A DNA stretch of 64,000 nucleotides from Stratiolaelaps scimitus (GCA_019614645.1 JABWDB010000001.1:17587501-17651500), one strand, 5' to 3'. Positions 49,401 to 57,652 are shown, counted from the stretch's first letter. Numbers and translations: made by a program. The notes: generated by a model not told the origin, from the sequence alone.

Positions 49401-52400
49401 ATGATAGACTATATAAAACATATATTTATTCAAATATACAATAAATAATGATAGACTGATATCGAGATAATGATTCAAGAACGGGGAGAAAACGATGGGT
49501 GCGACTTTATGACTCGCAATCATAATCAATATTTGACATAGAATATGATATTAAGAGTAAGAGTGAGTTGATCCGAATTTCGTAATGTAAATATGTGTCG
49601 AAGAAACCATATATGTGTGCACACGTGTTGTGTCAACCTCGAACCTCAAACCGAATATATATATATATATATAAATATATAGGCCACAATGAGTGTATAT
49701 ATATTTATACACATGGAATGATGAGATGAATTCTTATTACACCCGTTTCCTGCCTTCAGTAAATAATGACTCATTGTTCAATGATGCCAAATGTCTAGCC
49801 TTCGTTTCAATACCACAACTGCACCACACTAACATTCACGTTTGATCTCGGCATGTCGTTGCAGGATATCAGGACCCGTGCCTCGAATGATGACCAGTTT
49901 TTTGTATTCGAGGACGAGATCTTCCAGATACTATTGGCGTTTCAGCGAGAGACTCTCTCGGAAAATCTTACTTCGCTGTCGTCTTCCATGATTGTACCTT
50001 CCATTGTTCTCGCAGCTCCATCAGCTCTGGGTAAATGACATAATGGCGTGCCTATGAAACTATTTTACAGTGTTGGCCCGCGAGATGAAAAGGCTCATTA
50101 CATTATTAAAGGGTGATTAGTCAACGTTGGCATAAACCTACAGACAGGAATAGGATAGCAAATTGGCTAAATGAGAATAATCTCTTTTCATCATCTAGCA
50201 ATTAGAGTTGACTGTCCCATAAGTTCCCGCGCTTTTTTTCTTAAAGGAAAAACACTGCCTTTTCGAGCTCACTATACAAACCAATTAATTTCTGACCATT
50301 TTTTTTATTCTCAAGCGTTTCCCAGTGTATCAGTTTTTTAGCTCAATTCATGCGGAAACCAACACCCAAGTTTTTGTACCATTCCCATCGAATTAAGGTG
50401 CCTGACGATAGTCGAGTGGCTCCAGCCCATCTTAACGGCCAACTCTCGATTTGTTTGACGGCCGTATTCATTTAGAAGCGCCTTGAGATATCCAAAACAC
50501 CAAATTTGAACTTGGGAAACCATTCTTGAGCGCTCCTCGCACTAGTCCGCGTCGTACACAGGACATATGTCCCGAGTTGCCTAGGCAGCTTTTTGGCCTC
50601 TGTGAAAGGAGAAAAATAGCAGGTGTCGAAATGCACTATTTTGTCCTTATGAACCGACCAAATAGTACACGCTATATTTTGCTTGTCGATCAATAATATC
50701 ATATTCTCTCTCCTCTCTTCTCTTTCTCTCTCTCTCTTATTTCAGTCGCTCCTGTGTGCTTTGTGACATCTTCGATGGCAGATGTGTTCCATATCTTTAG
50801 TACGCTCGCTAAGAGATACTTCACTTACCTAACGAGGTTGACCTCGAATCCTAACGGCATCGTCAACATCTTCCACGTGTTCAACTCCATTCTTTCGCTA
50901 CTTAAACCTAAACTATTCGAGCATTTACTACCGATTACTGTGTAAGTTAAGTAGTGATATGACAACAAAACGTACGTGCATAAAAATTAACCATCTGCTG
51001 CTATGTACAGACAAAATATGGTCCGTCATAATATTGTGGCACCTTTGGTCGGTAATACCCAGGCACAATTCGCTGGTTTAGTTATAACGAGGTCGTTGCT
51101 GTGCAGAGTAAGTTGCCTAGTGGGGCATTGTTGACACAAAACGATTTATGAATGGTTAGGTTGATAGCTGGGTTGTCTTAAACGATCTGGACTCCACAAA
51201 GCAGACTAGACGAGCGAGTCGATTCGTTAGCTAAAACTTCGAGTTATCGATCTGCACTGCCTTGTCAGCTCAATCGTCACGACCAATTTAGCCACTGGTA
51301 ATTTATTTATTGATTCCATTAAGCTGTGATCCGAACAGGTCTATATACAATGTGACTTTTACCTCAAGTCTAATCTTTTGTTGATTTAAGTTTGGAATCG
51401 GAGCTTAGAAATGGGGATAGTTTGCCTTAGTGGACGGTGAGAGTTAGCTGAAATATGGGAGCAAGTTGACTCGCAAATAGTGAGTAGGCTTAATATTGGA
51501 ATAGGTAATGACGGATTTCACAGTCCATGGCGGTAGAGATTCATTTGGTTGGGGTTTTATTGTAGAAAATATACGTGTGTCTCGTCGCCGGCAGGGGAAA
51601 GCTTTCACCTGTGTTTAGTTGCGCGGAGCGGTAGTCCCTGAATGTTTTAATATGATACGATGGTTTGTGTGTTCGACAGATTCATACCTCACAATTGTTA
51701 TATGGAACTTTTAATATCACAGCAAAATTATGGTTGGTTGTTGTTTCTTAAGATCGACAAATGTGATTAACTCGTTTCAGTAGCTCGGCGCTTGTCGCAG
51801 ATATTCGCATTTTATTAAGGTTATACATTTACAGCAAATACAGCTATATATAATATGCATTCTGGGACAGTGTATCGTACAGTTAGATATAAATCGCATG
51901 ACAAGCACGGCATATACTGAAACATGCCACTGATGCTACGGTTGTATTGTGACGTGCCACTAATATAATATATCCGTGTAACATATGAACATAGTTTAAC
52001 GAATTTTTATCTGCCAAAATATTCGGTGGATGTTAATTCAGCCGTAGGTCCTCTGTAGCCCTGTCCTCCTCAATTTAAGGGATACGATTCAACAAGTGTC
52101 AACCCATAGCAGAGAGGAACAACGGGGTTTTTATACGCGTTCACAGGGTCTCATGAATACCATTGTCCAATGGTGTGTCAAGATAACATATTTTGCACGA
52201 TACCGTATGAACTAGCCGGCCAGTCGGAATCGGCGGCATTTGAGCTCTTGCGAATCTTCAAATATCAATCGTGCTTCGACCCGGCAGTTGATCAAGCGGA
52301 AATGAGTACTACCAATCATACGTACATTAGTAGGTATTATGCATCTAGCAAACGACATCCATTAGTGTTGTTGTTATTACTGTTTTTAGCAACAATAGGA

Positions 52401-53352
52401 AATGATAGAAACACGTCTGTTCGTTTTGATTCGAATCGCATGGCCAACAAGATCTATACTGCATTGACTGACTCTGGTTATTGTCCCAGCAGTGTCGCAG
52501 TGAAAGAATGAGTTATATGAATTATATTGACATGTCAAATGCACTTCTATTGTTTACTTCTATAATTTAACAGATCATATCTACGAGTTTGTTTATTAGA
52601 AATAAGAAAAATTGGTAACAATGTATGTCGCTTTGTTGTTCATCTTCTTCTCCTGGCGTCGTCCTTGTCTATCGACTGCTACAGCGAAGAAGAGATACTG
52701 GAGGTTCTACTGAGCGCCTTTGCGGGTCCTTTAGCGGCCGATCAGGTGTTGGTTTTGTGGGACGCAATGATTGGTTTCGATTCAACGCTGGTCCTCGCTC
52801 TCCTGGCCGTCGGAGTTGTACTGACCCGTCACGAAGCACTCGAGGCGTGCGAGAATCGCTCCCAACTTCGGGTAAGGTCCTGAACACCGTTTGCAAACAG
52901 TTTTTAGCAATACATGGCGCAATGCCATGTTGTGGTACTGATATGCAATAGCCTATACACTGTCGGATGCTCATAACTGTGAAACGATTAGTTAAAGCCG
53001 TCTTATTCTTCGTGAATCGTATGGTACTAACCGCGACATTTTTGTCCCATTTATTGGCCGAATTCATACAATATTTAGCTAGAAAATAAGCTTTGTTACG
53101 ATATGCTACGAGTGGCTGTGTATTGTAAACCTTTTGATGAAGTTCTACCTGTCTGACTTAATCAACTGAGACGATATTTTCGCAATTGGGAAGGCAGCTA
53201 ATTTCCTTCAACTACCTGTTGAATTGATGATATTTCAGGAGACTTTGCAAAACCTGCGTGATGTTCAAGTGATGCCAACGTTAAAGTTTGTGCTAGGCCA
53301 ACTCGAGATCCTGGGAAGCTCTCTGAATGCAGCCCTTCTCGACTCTACCTAG
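27374..53352 (+). CDS. TBC1D19: TBC1 domain family member 19-like protein (12 exons found)
   Basis: A TBC-fold (Rab-GAP family) protein. Twelve exons join with matching phases and GT-AG introns into 434 codons (from ATG 27377) ending TAG 53350-53352: 27374-27455, 29733-29812, 29900-29974, 31506-31566, 35462-35522, 37223-37316, 37785-37901, 48509-48583, 49865-50030, 50746-50941, 52685-52871, 53239-53352. As I recall human TBC1D19 (526 aa), alignment runs end to end, with clear matches such as [19 protein letters not shown] and [15 protein letters not shown]. Residues 1-150 are the N-terminal region and about 165-400 the TBC domain. The TBC motif IxxDxxR reads LNYDCLM (Asp205 kept, Arg replaced by Met), and the YxQ motif is absent. 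GAP activity is therefore doubtful. The first exon begins after a strong acceptor in phase 0, so the true start probably lies upstream. Intron 37902-48508 is 10.6 kb. A poly(A) signal candidate lies at 54130. Confidence 0.92.
27787..27892 (-). repeat. tRNA-like SINE fragment (B-box family)
   Basis: On the minus strand it carries an exact polymerase III B box (GGTTCGATCCC) at 27807-27817 and an A-box-like TGGCGAGGTAGG about 70 bp upstream. No full cloverleaf forms, so it is not called a tRNA gene. The same B-box region with flanking CCTTTTAA and CACCTACGTGT recurs at 41985-42070. Confidence 0.6.
28264..28367 (+). CDS. Candidate cassette exon inside TBC1D19 intron
   Basis: After TTAACGCAG there is an open, charged, helical frame ([19 protein letters not shown], then [15 protein letters not shown]) that reads like real protein. 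Its 5' phase fits the preceding TBC1D19 exon exactly. Its only donors (GTTGGC in phase 0 or GTGGGT in phase 2) do not fit the next exon unless that exon starts 2 nt later at 29735. It could be an alternative exon, a decayed exon, or chance. Confidence 0.3.
29356..29440 (-). mobile_element. 3' tail of a non-LTR retroelement (short copy)
   Basis: It shares TTATTCAAACA and TTTCTAGGGATTAT followed by a poly-G run with the longer copy ending at 42106-42150. It is in the same orientation, and only the 3' end remains. Confidence 0.6.
29733..29812 (+). CDS. TBC1D19: TBC1D19 exon
   Basis: Acceptor AAATTTCCAG, donor CAG/GTAAGT. It encodes [20 protein letters not shown] and IYIEAQ, matching the WEKKLQNAVYSEL ... 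LVYMRKAQ region recalled for the human protein. Phase 1 in, phase 0 out. Confidence 0.88.
29900..29974 (+). CDS. TBC1D19: TBC1D19 exon
   Basis: Acceptor AATTTCCAG, donor GTG/GTAAGT, 25 codons, phase 0 both sides. It encodes [19 protein letters not shown] and YPTTRV, matching GSWEKRILKSLNSM in human. The intron before it is only 87 bp. Confidence 0.9.
29975..31505. other. TBC1D19 intron
   Basis: Contains CAA-repeat DNA near 30513 and a SINE-like copy at 31052-31134. No gene is seen. The open frame at 29879-30154 includes the previous exon and runs on by chance. Confidence 0.6.
31052..31134 (+). repeat. SINE-like element 3' part (copy 3)
   Basis: Core AGAGAGCTTAAGCATTGTAA, then AATTGCAGCTCCTTCAATAA, then ACC, ending in four CTTTAC-type units. 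This is the clearest tail of the family. Its minus strand gives a KVKVKVK open frame. Confidence 0.8.
31506..31566 (+). CDS. TBC1D19: TBC1D19 exon
   Basis: Acceptor TTTGGCCTTTTTCAG, donor TTG/GTAAGT. It encodes [20 protein letters not shown] plus one carried base, matching the LLNKWNEMG segment of human. The frame stays open upstream to 31317, but that part lies before the acceptor and is not coding in this model. Confidence 0.85.
31772..31791. repeat. 20-bp perfect palindrome
   Basis: ACATGTTATATATAACATGT, self-complementary with no loop. Confidence 0.85.
32100..32218 (+). repeat. SINE-like element with tRNA-like head (copy 4)
   Basis: This copy has the usual 3' part (ATATAAGAGAACATTGTAAA, ... 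ATCAATAAACCTTTACCTTT) preceded by a B-box-like AGGGTCGAGTCCCGCG, with GCGGGAC able to pair with GTCCCGC. It links the tail family to a tRNA-derived 5' region, which is what defines a SINE. The 5' limit is uncertain. Confidence 0.65.
32571..32876 (-). pseudogene. Minus-strand coding-like fragment, unrecognised
   Basis: About 100 open codons on the minus strand use G/C-ending codons as the real exons here do. The peptide includes [20 protein letters not shown] and [20 protein letters not shown]. It lies antisense inside a TBC1D19 intron. A donor-like GTAAGA occurs near 32911 for an overlapping frame. The plus strand is also open over part of it, so it could be a decayed gene or transposon piece, a nested exon, or chance. 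No function is proposed. Confidence 0.25.
35462..35522 (+). CDS. TBC1D19: TBC1D19 exon
   Basis: Acceptor CCTTTTTTCCAG, donor CT/GTAAGT. It completes a codon at each end (Asp in, Leu out) and encodes [20 protein letters not shown]. This is the least conserved part, where the protein is shorter than human. Confidence 0.8.
35523..37222. other. TBC1D19 intron
   Basis: No gene supported. A plus-strand open frame of 132 codons (36199-36597) reads protein-like but has no domain, and it is followed by an overlapping frame to 36773. It could be a transposon remnant. Confidence 0.5.
37223..37316 (+). CDS. TBC1D19: TBC1D19 exon
   Basis: Acceptor TCGCGCACAG, donor CAG/GTAGGA. Only one frame is open. 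It encodes [20 protein letters not shown] and [11 protein letters not shown], matching KDIPELKECF ... IDDSTQ in human. Confidence 0.85.
37785..37901 (+). CDS. TBC1D19: TBC1D19 exon (start of TBC domain)
   Basis: Donor GAT/GTGAGT. The acceptor (CTCCAAG) is pyrimidine-poor but is the only in-frame, phase-0 AG in the open stretch. It encodes [20 protein letters not shown] and [19 protein letters not shown], which contains the R-x-x-L-W helix that opens TBC domains (Trp178). Confidence 0.82.
39178..39702 (+). CDS. Orphan 174-codon ORF in TBC1D19 intron
   Basis: The longest open frame in the window. Codon choice is even and coding-like, and the product has a Cys-rich stretch (CSLCLTG ... KRCHCCWG) and hydrophobic segments ([25 protein letters not shown]). 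I recognise no family. It is nested on the same strand as TBC1D19 in the large intron. The opposite strand is open for 74 codons only. It may be a piece of a mobile element, a nested gene, or a long chance ORF. Confidence 0.25.
   Translation: MIVPTEFAGIRHDTAAVQRLNRPLDRTSNVTRRASPVTVFGQYIHISAGTECSLCLTGTGVPFGPYFVIKRCHCCWGLFIFGGAAKLLTDSHNNTHVLNDRLADIHPRSPLYVISFLGTVSTGFVLGTVNGNSWILDEVKNTFSGMSLSQRLTVHGAPRRGQGNVDGRNIELDC
40345..40454. repeat. 110-bp (CT)n microsatellite
   Basis: Nearly pure CT, with CCCT interruptions only near the ends. It is the longest microsatellite here and generates artificial Ser-Leu and Arg-Glu repeat ORFs. Confidence 0.97.
41907..42070 (-). repeat. Composite SINE-like repeat with B box
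   Basis: The left part (41907-41944) matches 7081-7117. The right part carries the minus-strand B box GGTTCGATCCCC (42019-42030) and the flanks CCTTTTAA and GCACCTACGTGT shared with 27787-27892. It lies immediately 3' of the retroelement below, in the same orientation. Confidence 0.55.
42094..42473 (-). mobile_element. 5'-truncated non-LTR retroelement, C-terminal ORF
   Basis: Minus-strand open frame from about 42440 to the stop at 42106. Key segments are [40 protein letters not shown] and [20 protein letters not shown] ending in NAIAFLGTL. This FETLG ... GD-R-x-x-x-FLLQRL ... QRGNA pattern is familiar from the C-terminal end of reverse-transcriptase polyproteins in invertebrate genomes. The 3' side has a poly-C (plus-strand G) run and GTTTGAATAAACG, a poly(A) signal. 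The 5' side stops at an 8-bp tandem repeat. Dead on arrival, as most copies are. Confidence 0.75.
42443..42473. repeat. 8-bp tandem repeat (GGTGCTAG)n
   Basis: About four copies at the 5' break of the retroelement fragment. Confidence 0.85.
46268..46647 (+). mobile_element. Reverse-transcriptase fragment (non-LTR retroelement)
   Basis: About 125 open codons without a start, ending TAG 46645-46647. The N-terminal part is charged and helical ([40 protein letters not shown]). The C-terminal part contains [11 protein letters not shown], a form of the APGPDG motif at the start of the fingers of non-LTR reverse transcriptases (R2/NeSL-like). The catalytic FADD region is absent, so the element is truncated. 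The middle is disturbed by a 36-bp snap-back inverted duplication that keeps the frame open. Confidence 0.65.
46486..46562. repeat. 36-bp snap-back inverted duplication
   Basis: The left arm 46486-46521 and right arm 46527-46562 are complementary at 35 of 36 positions across a 5-nt CCAGA loop. It lies within the reverse-transcriptase fragment. One arm should be native coding sequence and the other an inverted copy. Confidence 0.92.
47493..47518. repeat. (TA)n microsatellite
   Basis: TA run of about 26 bp. Confidence 0.9.
48509..48583 (+). CDS. TBC1D19: TBC1D19 exon
   Basis: Preceded by an uninterrupted T tract and CAG; donor AAG/GTAAGC. 25 codons in phase 0: [20 protein letters not shown] then KFLFK. 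It carries the position of the IxxDxxR motif (here LNYDCLM), aligned with YYEQLKTNVIQHDLLVDSLI in human. Confidence 0.9.
49865..50030 (+). CDS. TBC1D19: TBC1D19 exon
   Basis: Acceptor GTCGTTGCAG, donor CTGG/GTAAAT. It begins [19 protein letters not shown], the most strongly conserved segment. The end ([17 protein letters not shown]) is shorter than in human, which has about 20 extra residues before the VAPxCF motif. Confidence 0.93.
50206..50702 (-). mobile_element. Decayed mariner transposon in TBC1D19 intron
   Basis: On the minus strand, pieces of a Tc1/mariner transposase DNA-binding region are visible: [20 protein letters not shown] in one frame and [20 protein letters not shown] plus LGCWFPHEL in another. 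These match the familiar RTVQRWFKRFRSGDF ... VSHSTVIRHLK ... WVPHEL order. The linker between them and the whole catalytic DD(D/E) part are missing. At the transposase 3' side, AGTTGACTGTCCCATAAGTT (50206 on) looks like a mariner terminal inverted repeat. The other end was not found. Frameshifted and inactive. Confidence 0.7.
50746..50941 (+). CDS. TBC1D19: TBC1D19 exon
   Basis: Acceptor is a long TC tract plus TTATTTCAG; donor TGT/GTAAGT. It encodes [20 protein letters not shown] through [20 protein letters not shown], matching MYVAPLCFLY ... ISSHPSGIVSLCLLFETLL in human. Confidence 0.93.
52170..52511 (+). other. Open frame in last large TBC1D19 intron, unsupported
   Basis: 113 codons with one Leu-rich stretch. 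It has no splice, domain or neighbour support and lies between two confirmed exons. It is probably chance. Confidence 0.1.
52685..52871 (+). CDS. TBC1D19: TBC1D19 exon (end of TBC domain)
   Basis: Acceptor GACTGCTACAG, donor CGG/GTAAGG. It encodes [20 protein letters not shown] then [20 protein letters not shown], matching FSGYLATDQLLLLWDRILGY in human. Phase 2 in, phase 0 out. Confidence 0.93.
53239..53352 (+). CDS. TBC1D19: TBC1D19 terminal exon
   Basis: Acceptor GATGATATTTCAG, stop TAG. It encodes [20 protein letters not shown] and [17 protein letters not shown], matching the human C-terminal LADLSTLKVMPLLQIFLF with a mite-specific tail. Confidence 0.92.
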   Translation, partial: ETLQNLRDVQVMPTLKFVLGQLEILGSSLNAALLDST

Positions 53353-53689
53353 CTTTAGGCTGAGAGAGACCCATATCACAGGACTGCCTAGATACAACTG
53401 TAAGTAATGGCGATTCCACATCGACCCGGATGCCTTATTAAAGCCCACGGTGGCCGTCTGGTGACTGGTTGCATTAACTGAGAACATTATGCAAATAAAT
53501 ATCACGGAGGAGCGATAAACTCTATTTGGAAATGATGCTTGAATTAGAATTTCCAAATTCTCGTTAAAGCAGATTGGAAGTTGCCATTGCTCAACAAACG
53601 TATCCACGTCAGTTCTCTATACACAACGAGAGCGTGACATTACCAAAGGTCGTGTTGTCTCCTCATCCAAACGGGACACCTCCCGGTGA

Positions 53690-53764
53690 CATATAAGAGA
53701 GCTTAAGCATTGTAAGATTGCAGGTCTTTTAATAAACCAATAAAGCTTTGCCTTTACCTTTACC
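53690..53764 (+). repeat. SINE-like element 3' part (copy 5)
   Basis: ATATAAGAGAGCTTAAGCAT, TGTAAGATTGCAGG..., AATAAACCAATAAAG, then a CTTTAC tail. It lies about 340 bp after the TBC1D19 stop codon, so probably in the 3' UTR, and it brings AATAAA motifs of its own. Confidence 0.75.
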
Positions 53765-54129
53765 CGAAATATGTGTCCATGTACAAGACGTTCCTCTAGT
53801 AAAAGCAATTCGTGTCGGGCTTATTACTGCGGTCCCTCGCCGGTACAATCCTCAGAAGTACTAATTTCTAATTGAAGGTCGACTAGAGTGAAGATGGCGC
53901 CAATGCTCACATTTCGGATAATGATAGGCTAATAGGATTTGCTGCGTCTTCGGCCTGTTTCGGTACAGATACAGTCACAGACGGACATTTCCACGCGAGG
54001 TTGTATCTTTGTACACGTGATTGACTAAAACGATTCGTGTTATTGTCTGTTGTTTCAGGTATCATGTCCAAAGTGAGACTGCTTCCATTTGTTTGGAATA
54101 GAATTTCAACTTTTGTGTGTAGTTGTTAA

Positions 54130-54135
54130 AATAAA
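54130..54135 (+). terminator. Candidate poly(A) signal of TBC1D19
   Basis: AATAAA after the terminal exon, outside any repeat. Earlier AATAAA motifs near 53731 are inside a SINE-like copy and could be used instead. Confidence 0.35.
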
Positions 54136-55392
54136 TGCTATTAAGTAATTATCGAAGATGTGTGAATTCGTTTTCCTTGTAACAACCCCTAGAGGCTAAG
54201 GTTATATGTTAGGCACATACATGTGTTAATGACTAGTTACCGAGTAGTGCTCATGCGCAAATTATATAATATCCTCAGAGAAGAGCGAAAATAAACCTGT
54301 CGAACAATCCGTCCGGAGGCTAACATGGGTACACGTGCTTGAGGTAAGTTTAATTGGACGGATGCCTATTTTTTAGAATTGAATAGCATTAGAGTCGACC
54401 TAAGGGATATTTAGAGCTAACTGCTTTTTGATTTTATATTTTAACTGTTCAAACTGAAATGGGTACTGATAATAATAATAACCTTATTTTCAAATCCGCA
54501 ATTACAAGATCGCCTTGGTTGACATGTGCCCGATCGAATCCGACCCTGAAGCCCTATGAACATAATTGGAGATGGGCTCTATAAAGCAATGTTAATAGCA
54601 ATATTTAGAGATATATCATCAAATGGGTTTCTACGGAGAACACCCCTGACACATGTACATATATACTTTTGTAGAGTTTGCAATGCAATTGACACTTTTT
54701 TTTTTGAGAGCAGGACATTTTCTTCAAACGCACGGACACCACCCAGAGACATTCCAATTTCCATAAAAGTGGACCGATCCAGTACAGGGTTGACGTGGAT
54801 GACAAAACGCCTCTGCTTGCTAAAACCAATCCTCTGCTGAGAGTCTATCTTTTCCCTTGAGTCGGCACGCTTGGCATTACTTCGATCTCTAGGGATGGTG
54901 TGTAACTGCTCCGGCTAGTGTTATTCTATAGCTGGGTATCTTAGTCTCCTACGACTACCTTGGCTTCCGTCTTGGGACGCTCGGTGACCTAATCCCCGAC
55001 CCGTGTTAGTAGGAATGTGGGGGAGAGACTGGTGAAGGAGGAGGCCCCCGTGACAGGCCGGCCAATCTACGCAAGAGGTCCCTGCTGCTCGGTCCACCTG
55101 CTGTCCCCGGCCCACCTGGGAATGCAGTTGCCACTGGAACGGTGTACAAAAGGCACCACCTCAAGTGTCGAGTTGTTACCATATCGACTACCGGAGCTAA
55201 TTTTTTTTGCCCAGTTAGTACCCTGACATTCTTTGAGCTGACTCTCACCTGTTTTTCTATGTCGCAGGCCCCGAACATGAATGGACATATACTGTATATC
55301 CCTCCTGTGTAGACGTTATCAAACACGCTCATCACTAGACCGTCTACAGGACAATTTATTTTCCAGCCGCGGACCATTCCATCATATTTTGC

Positions 55393-55450
55393 ACCCTTCG
55401 TCAAGCTTCGTGTTAAATGTGTTCATTTAACACGAAACTTGACGAAGGGT
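55393..55450. repeat. 27-bp snap-back hairpin
   Basis: The arms 55393-55419 and 55424-55450 are complementary except at one position, with a 4-nt loop. Confidence 0.9.
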
Positions 55451-55553
55451 TAATTTTTTTTTATTAAGGAAGGGTTACGAAGGGTTAATTAAGGATTAAT
55501 TATTAATTATTAGGGAAGGGTTAATTTTTTTTTTACGAAGCGTTATTTTTTTT
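55442..55553. repeat. Irregular GAAGGGTTAA / poly-T array
   Basis: Repeated CGAAGGGTTAATT-like units separated by T runs, directly following the hairpin and derived from the same motif as its right arm. Confidence 0.6.
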
Positions 55554-56405
55554 TCACATTTTTAGCAAACAGTGGTACCCACCAGTGTCGCCCGTTCGGA
55601 GAGGAACGCTACGCACCAGATACACGTAGAGGCGCATATGCAGGTGCCCAATGTAAAACACTTGCCGAAATTTACCAAAACAACTCAATAACGTTGTTCA
55701 GTGACGGTTGTTGCACGAAGTCATAACTTTCGCTTCATCATTTATCCCCTCTATCCTCGTATGTACACTGAATCGATAGCGACAATGATAACAATATGTT
55801 TCATTCACCATCTATAAGAGTAATCCCCGTGTCCCCCAGCCTCAGACGTAAGTGCATTGCACTCACATGAACGTACAAGAGAGCAAACGCATTAGGGTTA
55901 TCTATTGCTGTTCGTGCTGTCAATTCGACCTACAGTCATCTGCTGCACCTCTCCTCGCCGGCGAACTAGCCGTAGGGCAACGTACTTGATTTACGGCGAT
56001 TTTCGTCGACATATTGGTGGCGTGCCGTGAAGTCATCGTTCGCTGCTGCTATCGATACGCCTTAGGCCGATGGACGCTGTACGTTCGTTCGTTGTCGAAG
56101 GCGGCGGGGGTTCGGTAGATACTTCATTGGGAGCCGTCTGCGTCCGTGTAGTTGAAGGCGAGGCGAATTCGAGGGAATAGCCTTGTCCACTGTGGAACTA
56201 TTGATTTCTCGACACTTGTTCTCAACGGCTATGGCAATGTGCTACACTCCTTCACAATCATTAGCGCCAGGCGTCTGCCAGACATTGCCGCCCAAAAATA
56301 GATAGCTCATAGACCAGAATCATCTCTGAGTCAACGAATGCGAGCAAACCAACCACGCTTCAGGATGCATTTGAACAGGGACAATGGGCACTTTCGTTCT
56401 ACGAG

Positions 56406-56527
56406 ATGTGTTCGTATCTGCTTGTATTTTTACTTATTTGCACTTCCACTGTCATGGGTCAGCCAAAGGTGCTCACTCAGCCTGATGTGTCTCTGAACGA
56501 GATCATCACCGGGACTGCGATCTCCAG
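56406..56527 (+). CDS. Possible signal-peptide exon
   Basis: From the ATG at 56406 the frame gives MCSYLLVFLLICTSTVMG followed by QPKVLTQPDVSLNEIITGTA, a textbook secretory leader and short mature stretch. Donor-like GTGACA (56528) or GTGAGC (56555) follow. It may be the first exon of the membrane-protein gene downstream, but I could not find a phase-consistent link. It may also be a separate small gene. Confidence 0.3.
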
Positions 56528-56729
56528 TGACAAACACACACGCATACACACACCAGTGAGCAATGTACGTAATCATTGTCAGACCTCTGTATGGCATTTG
56601 TTGGATATCGAGACGTGAAGACACGCTTGTTCGATAGTACAATAGTTCGTTCAAGTGCAGCCTTCAACGTGTTGTTCGGAGGGCGAACGGACACAGCGGT
56701 CACTGTGCAGTTAACAATGGACTGTCCGA

Positions 56730-57592
56730 ATGATGCGGGATGTCTATTATCGAGCTGTTCAGCTGAGTCAGAGCGTGTTCTACTCGCTATGGATTGGTGT
56801 CACGTTCATGTTGTGGATAGTCGCAGGTTCGCTATTAAAAATAGGCATTTACCTAGAAGTTGCACTTGTTCTTCTGTGTTCAGCAGCCATCCTCAGTGGT
56901 GTCGTTTTAGCGTTCTGGGTACGTGAAATTGTGCTCTGGAAAAAGGTGCGTCAGTATACAGATGGTCAACGTTATATAATGGAAAGTTTTCTGTTAGTTG
57001 GACGAGACGAATATTTGTAAGCTTCCGCACGTCATAGAGATAGTATATGATTACTACTACTAAGTGGATTACTTCTTTTTGTAGAAAACACGATTTATGA
57101 AAACATTTACTTACCTATGGGAACTTTGAATTCATCTATTATTGCGATCTCTAGTAAAACGATGCACTTTTTTGCGAATTACCCTTTGTAATTGTGAGAT
57201 AAGTAATTATGGATTGATTGCTGGCTGTATTCGTAGAAAAGACAGGCTCAAATTTATATTACAACGAATACACACTAAACTTACGACCTAGCCCCATAAT
57301 CGAATCTCTACTAGTACAACGGTTGAGTCGAACACAGGGAATAATGTTTAATTACCATGTAATTCTTCTGCAGGTAATAAAATCCAATTCGAGGAAGAGC
57401 CTACCCGGCGAAGTGCTAATCGCTGAAATGATACGTCGATCCACAGCCTTGAATCAGGTCTCTCCCACTGGCTTTCATGATAATTCTAAGTCTACAGCAT
57501 CTTCTTCGTTGTCGAATTCTCGCCTCACTGCCGCGCTTGAACCCGCGGAGTGGCCTTCTTCTACGGCCAGCAACCAATATTTTCACGCTTGA
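56730..57592 (+). CDS. Small two-membrane-segment protein, two exons
   Basis: Not recognised by family. The frame from ATG 56730 encodes two hydrophobic segments, about residues 15-34 (FYSLWIGVTFMLWIVAG) and 38-62 (IYLEVALVLLCSAAILSGVV), then a basic tail. The first exon ends at 57013 at a strong donor (TT/GTAAGC). A phase-matching acceptor at 57393 (TTCGAG) or the nearby 57399 AG leads to KSLPGEVLIAEMIRRSTALN and a Ser-rich tail ending TGA 57590-57592. The more typical acceptor TTCTTCTGCAG at 57373 would need an earlier donor (GTGCGT at 56946). AATAAA at 57647 supports a 3' end here. Predicted length is about 160 aa. Confidence 0.4.
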
Positions 57593-57646
57593 TCAGTCGA
57601 CCAGACCTTCAACAACGTTATGACCTTAAAGAATGAATTCGAAAGG

Positions 57647-57652
57647 AATAAA
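57647..57652 (+). terminator. Poly(A) signal of the membrane-protein gene
   Basis: AATAAA 55 bases after the stop codon. Confidence 0.5.

Larger units (their letters stand above)
54150..56405. other. Spacer with A/T-rich hairpin array
   Basis: No gene called. A minus-strand open frame of 132 codons (55006-55404) reads partly protein-like (DGLVMSVFDNVYTGGIYSIC) but has no recognised domain. Its 5' end abuts a 27-bp hairpin and a run of GAAGGGTTAA-type repeats (55393-55550). The rest is featureless. Confidence 0.4.

Noticed and set aside
55006..55404. 132-codon minus-strand ORF next to a hairpin
   Set aside because: No recognised domain, and low-complexity Pro/Gly/Ser-rich end. It was kept only as a remark.
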